Of a DNA stretch of 8,778 nt, positions 6,656-8,778 are shown piece after piece. Source of the stretch: JBEKHI01 sp050012355 (GTDB lineage: Bacteria; Actinomycetota; Actinomycetes; Streptosporangiales; Streptosporangiaceae); the NCBI GenBank assembly GCA_050012355.1, contig JBEKHI010000354.1:1-8778 (forward strand), given 5' to 3'. How positions within the stretch are numbered: position 1 is the first letter of the stretch; each line of letters starts with the position of its first letter. The notes beneath the pieces were generated by a model, which had not been told where the DNA came from, made no database searches, and saw only the letters and a list, made by a program, of their open reading frames with translations. Both the position numbers and the translations under genes were made by a program.

Positions 6656-6856
6656 GTGAGGGATATGCGTGAGACTGAGATCGCCTCAGACGGCCCGGTG
6701 TCGGATAATGTCCTGATTGACGTCAGCGGCTGGCGCCTCGATCGCTTCCTAACCGACGTAGTCAAGGGCGAAGAAACGAACGCTATGCGTACGGCTCTCG
6801 ACCGGATCATCGCCACTCCGAGCAATTGCGCCAATAGTTTTCAATCTAGTATTTGA
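6656..6856 (+). CDS. fxsA: FxSxx-COOH peptide precursor (FxsA)
   Basis: A 66-residue RiPP precursor that ends exactly in Phe62-Gln-Ser64-Ser-Ile-COOH, the F-x-S-x-x C-terminus that names the family. The leader carries the typical hydrophobic pattern (VLIDVSGWRLDRFL at about 19-32, then AMRTALDRII at about 43-52), followed by the short tail ATPSNCANSFQSSI. In characterised relatives the radical SAM enzyme FxsB forms a cyclophane link starting from the Phe in the FxS segment; that is family knowledge and no such enzyme is in the window. The GTG start is supported by GAGGGA at 6645-6650, five bases upstream; the alternative ATG at 6665 has its purine run too close. It lies between two fxsT paralogues, divergent from one and 38 bases before the other with no terminator between. 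The last seven sense codons all end in A or T, unlike the rest of the region. Confidence rests on the exact terminal motif, length and neighbours. Confidence 0.87.
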   Translation: MRDMRETEIASDGPVSDNVLIDVSGWRLDRFLTDVVKGEETNAMRTALDRIIATPSNCANSFQSSI

Positions 6857-6882
6857 CCCTCGGCAAGAAAGCATTCCGGGCT

Positions 6883-6888
6883 TAAAAT
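6883..6888 (+). promoter_or_regulatory. Candidate -10 box for leaderless transcription of fxsT copy 2
   Basis: TAAAAT matches the TANNNT -10 consensus and ends six bases before the GTG at 6895, the spacing expected when transcription starts on the first base of the start codon. No usable Shine-Dalgarno precedes that GTG. The TTGACC at 6853-6858 resembles a -35 but is 24 bases away from the -10, too far for a normal promoter. The rest of the 38-base gap after fxsA has no terminator hairpin, so read-through from fxsA is also likely. Confidence 0.4.
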
Positions 6889-6894
6889 GACGGG

Positions 6895-8778
6895 GTGACC
6901 GAGGCGACTCTCCCTACGGTTCCGGTGATCTGGGGCAACGTCCCACAGCGGAACAAAAACTTCACAGGTCGCGATGACATCTTGGGCGTCTTGCGTCAGG
7001 GGTTGTCGCGGAAAGTTACCGCTGTGCTGCCACATGCGCTTCAGGGCATGGGCGGCGTAGGAAAAACGGCTGTCGCCGTCGAATACGCCCATCGCTACAA
7101 ATACGAATACGAACTGATCTGGTGGGTTCCGGCTGATCAGCCCGCGCTCGTGCAGTCCTCCCTCGCCTCGCTGGCCGATCGCCTCGGCCTTCCGCCCGCG
7201 ACCGCGACCGGCATCGCCGATGCCGCCGCCGCCACGCTGGATGCGCTGCGCCGCGGCGAGCCTTACAAGCACTGGCTACTGATCTTCGACAACGCCGACC
7301 AACCTGAAGACCTTAACGACATCATCCCGCAGGGCCCAGGCGACGTGCTCATCACGTCACGGAACCACCGCTGGCAATCCGTCGTGGAGACCGTCCAGGT
7401 CGACGTCTTCAACCGCGAAGAGAGCGTCCAGTTCCTGGATAGGCGTGTTCCTGGGGGCCTGTCGGATGAAGACGCGAACGCGCTCGCCGACAAGCTCGGC
7501 GACCTGCCGCTGGCTCTAGAACAGGCGGGCGCTCTGCAGGCCGAGACCGGTATGACGGTCGATGAGTACCTGCGGCTTCTGGAGAAGCAGGTCGCCGCTG
7601 TCATGTCCGAGGGCAAGTCGCCCGATTACCCACTGCCGATGACCGCAGCTTGGAAACTGTCCGTACAGACGCTTGAGAAAAACCAGCCGCAGGCGGTACG
7701 GCTACTGCGATGCTGCGCGTTCTTCGGGGCCGAGCCGATCCCGCGTGACCTGCTGCCACGCGGCGCACAGGCACTGACCGACAAGGCACTAAGCGAGTTG
7801 CTCGCCGACCCGATCAAGCTCGCCCGCGCCATCCGCGAACTGGGCCGCTTCGCGCTAATACGTATTGACGGCCGGACGATCGCGATCCACCGGCTGATCC
7901 AGGCATTGCTCAGGGACGAGTTGAGCGCGGAGGAACGAGACGCCTACCGCGACCAGGCTCACCTTATTCTGTCCACCGGTGCTCCACGCAACGCGGAGGA
8001 CAACCGGCTCTGGCCACGCTATTCGGAACTGGTCGCGCACGCGCAATCCACAGGTCTTGAGCAATCGGCCAATCCTGAGGTCCGGCGGTTCGCGCTTGAC
8101 CTGGTGCGATATCTCTACAATTCCGGTGACCAGGAAAGTGCCCGGTCCTTCGCCGAGCAGCTCATCGAGGTCTGGGAGGACGGTACCGAGCCGACCGACC
8201 GGCAAATGCTGACTGCCCGTCAGCACCTCGGCAACGTGGAGCGTGCCCTCGGCCATTACGGTCCCGCCTTCGCCGTCGACTCCGAGACGCTCACGACGGC
8301 CCGCGATGCGCTTGGTGAGGACGACCCGATCACGCTGGTACAGGTCAGCTCTTACACCGCCGATCTGCGGGCCCGGGGTGATTTCCAGCAGGCTCTGCAG
8401 CTCGACGTTGAGTCACTTGACCGGCACCGCCGGGTGCTCGGCCCGGACCATCCCTGGACACTCCGGGTGTCCCACAACCTCGCAAACGACTTCGGACTGA
8501 ACAGCCAGTATATCCGGTCGCGTGACCAGCATCAGGAAACATACCGGCGACGCAGCGAGAGCATCGAAAATATCCCAGCGCCGGAACTCTTGTCGTCGTG
8601 GAATGGGCTCGCTCGCGCGCTGCGGCTGTGCGGAGACTACGCGGAAGCGCGTGACGTCGGACAGGACGCTTACGATTTCGGGCTTACCGAGCTAGGTCCC
8701 GACCACCCGCGGACGCTAGAAACGGCGATCGACTTGTCGGTGGCGCTGCGTCGCACCGGCGTAACCTACGACGACGCG
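6895..8778 (+). CDS. fxsT: FxSxx-COOH system NB-ARC/TPR protein, copy 2 (3' end beyond window)
   Basis: An open frame from GTG at 6895 to the window edge (628 codons, no stop), so the gene is cut off at its 3' end; by comparison with copy 1 about 200 residues are missing. The protein opens MTEATLPTVPVIWGNVPQRNKNFTGR, then NB-ARC: Walker A GMGGVGKT (51-58), Walker B LLIFDNAD (128-135), TSRN (154-157), GDLPLAL (202-208) and AIHRLIQ (330-336). TPR units of about 42 residues start near residue 440 (GEDDPITL, GPDHPWTL and GPDHPRTL are repeat junctions). The stop TAA at 6883-6885 blocks any longer start, so GTG 6895 is the first possible. Over the Walker B to REESV segment, 42 of 54 residues match copy 1 by eye. 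It retains the longer segment before the P-loop (SRKVTAVLPHALQG) that I recall as usual for the family, so it may be the more canonical copy. It probably shares a transcript with fxsA and may recognise or act with the peptide or its maturation enzymes; function is unproven. Confidence 0.85.
   Translation, partial: MTEATLPTVPVIWGNVPQRNKNFTGRDDILGVLRQGLSRKVTAVLPHALQGMGGVGKTAVAVEYAHRYKYEYELIWWVPADQPALVQSSLASLADRLGLPPATATGIADAAAATLDALRRGEPYKHWLLIFDNADQPEDLNDIIPQGPGDVLITSRNHRWQSVVETVQVDVFNREESVQFLDRRVPGGLSDEDANALADKLGDLPLALEQAGALQAETGMTVDEYLRLLEKQVAAVMSEGKSPDYPLPMTAAWKLSVQTLEKNQPQAVRLLRCCAFFGAEPIPRDLLPRGAQALTDKALSELLADPIKLARAIRELGRFALIRIDGRTIAIHRLIQALLRDELSAEERDAYRDQAHLILSTGAPRNAEDNRLWPRYSELVAHAQSTGLEQSANPEVRRFALDLVRYLYNSGDQESARSFAEQLIEVWEDGTEPTDRQMLTARQHLGNVERALGHYGPAFAVDSETLTTARDALGEDDPITLVQVSSYTADLRARGDFQQALQLDVESLDRHRRVLGPDHPWTLRVSHNLANDFGLNSQYIRSRDQHQETYRRRSESIENIPAPELLSSWNGLARALRLCGDYAEARDVGQDAYDFGLTELGPDHPRTLETAIDLSVALRRTGVTYDDA

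Noticed and set aside
6568..6834. 88-residue minus-strand frame opposite fxsA and its upstream region
   Set aside because: It overlaps the supported precursor gene and the control region, and has an Arg/Ser-rich composition typical of antisense frames with no recognisable domain.
6857..6894. Terminator between fxsA and fxsT copy 2
   Set aside because: Only a 3-bp CCC/GGG pairing can be drawn and there is no T-run; not enough for a terminator.

Overview
The window is high-GC DNA with GTG starts, stop-start overlaps and strongly G/C-ending codons, which points to an actinomycete (Actinomycetota; genus cannot be set from the sequence). It holds six protein genes and no rRNA, tRNA, CRISPR array or transposable element that I can see.

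Left part (1-2940), plus strand: sugar catabolism and polysaccharide degradation. A 5'-truncated L-fuconate dehydratase (enolase superfamily) overlaps by 14 bp an aldo/keto reductase of the L-fucose / D-threo-aldose 1-dehydrogenase type. Together they look like two steps of oxidative (non-phosphorylated) L-fucose breakdown. Forty bases further on is a secreted GH12 beta-glucanase with a Ser/Pro linker and a C-terminal CBM2.

Middle and right part (2928-8778): a ribosomal-peptide (RiPP-type) locus of the FxSxx-COOH ('Fxs') class. Its parts are: (i) a stand-alone HExxH peptide-modification protein (putative 2-oxoglutarate-dependent peptide beta-hydroxylase), whose start overlaps the end of the GH12 gene; (ii) a 66-residue precursor, FxsA, ending exactly in F-Q-S-S-I-COOH; (iii) two paralogous NB-ARC/STAND NTPases with C-terminal tetratricopeptide repeats (FxsT type), one convergent with the HExxH gene and divergent from fxsA, the other directly downstream of fxsA and running off the right edge. 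The radical SAM maturase (FxsB) and TIR-like FxsC usually linked with this system are not in the window. They may lie beyond the right edge or elsewhere in the genome.

Most notable points: the small precursor between two divergent FxsT paralogues; the separation of the HExxH enzyme from any radical SAM enzyme; a core peptide written in A/T-ending codons; TANNNT boxes 6-7 nt before both fxsT starts, suggesting leaderless mRNAs; and overlapping palindromes in the divergent promoter region. What the system does biologically is unknown. An NLR-like sensing or signalling role is an inference from the STAND-TPR architecture.
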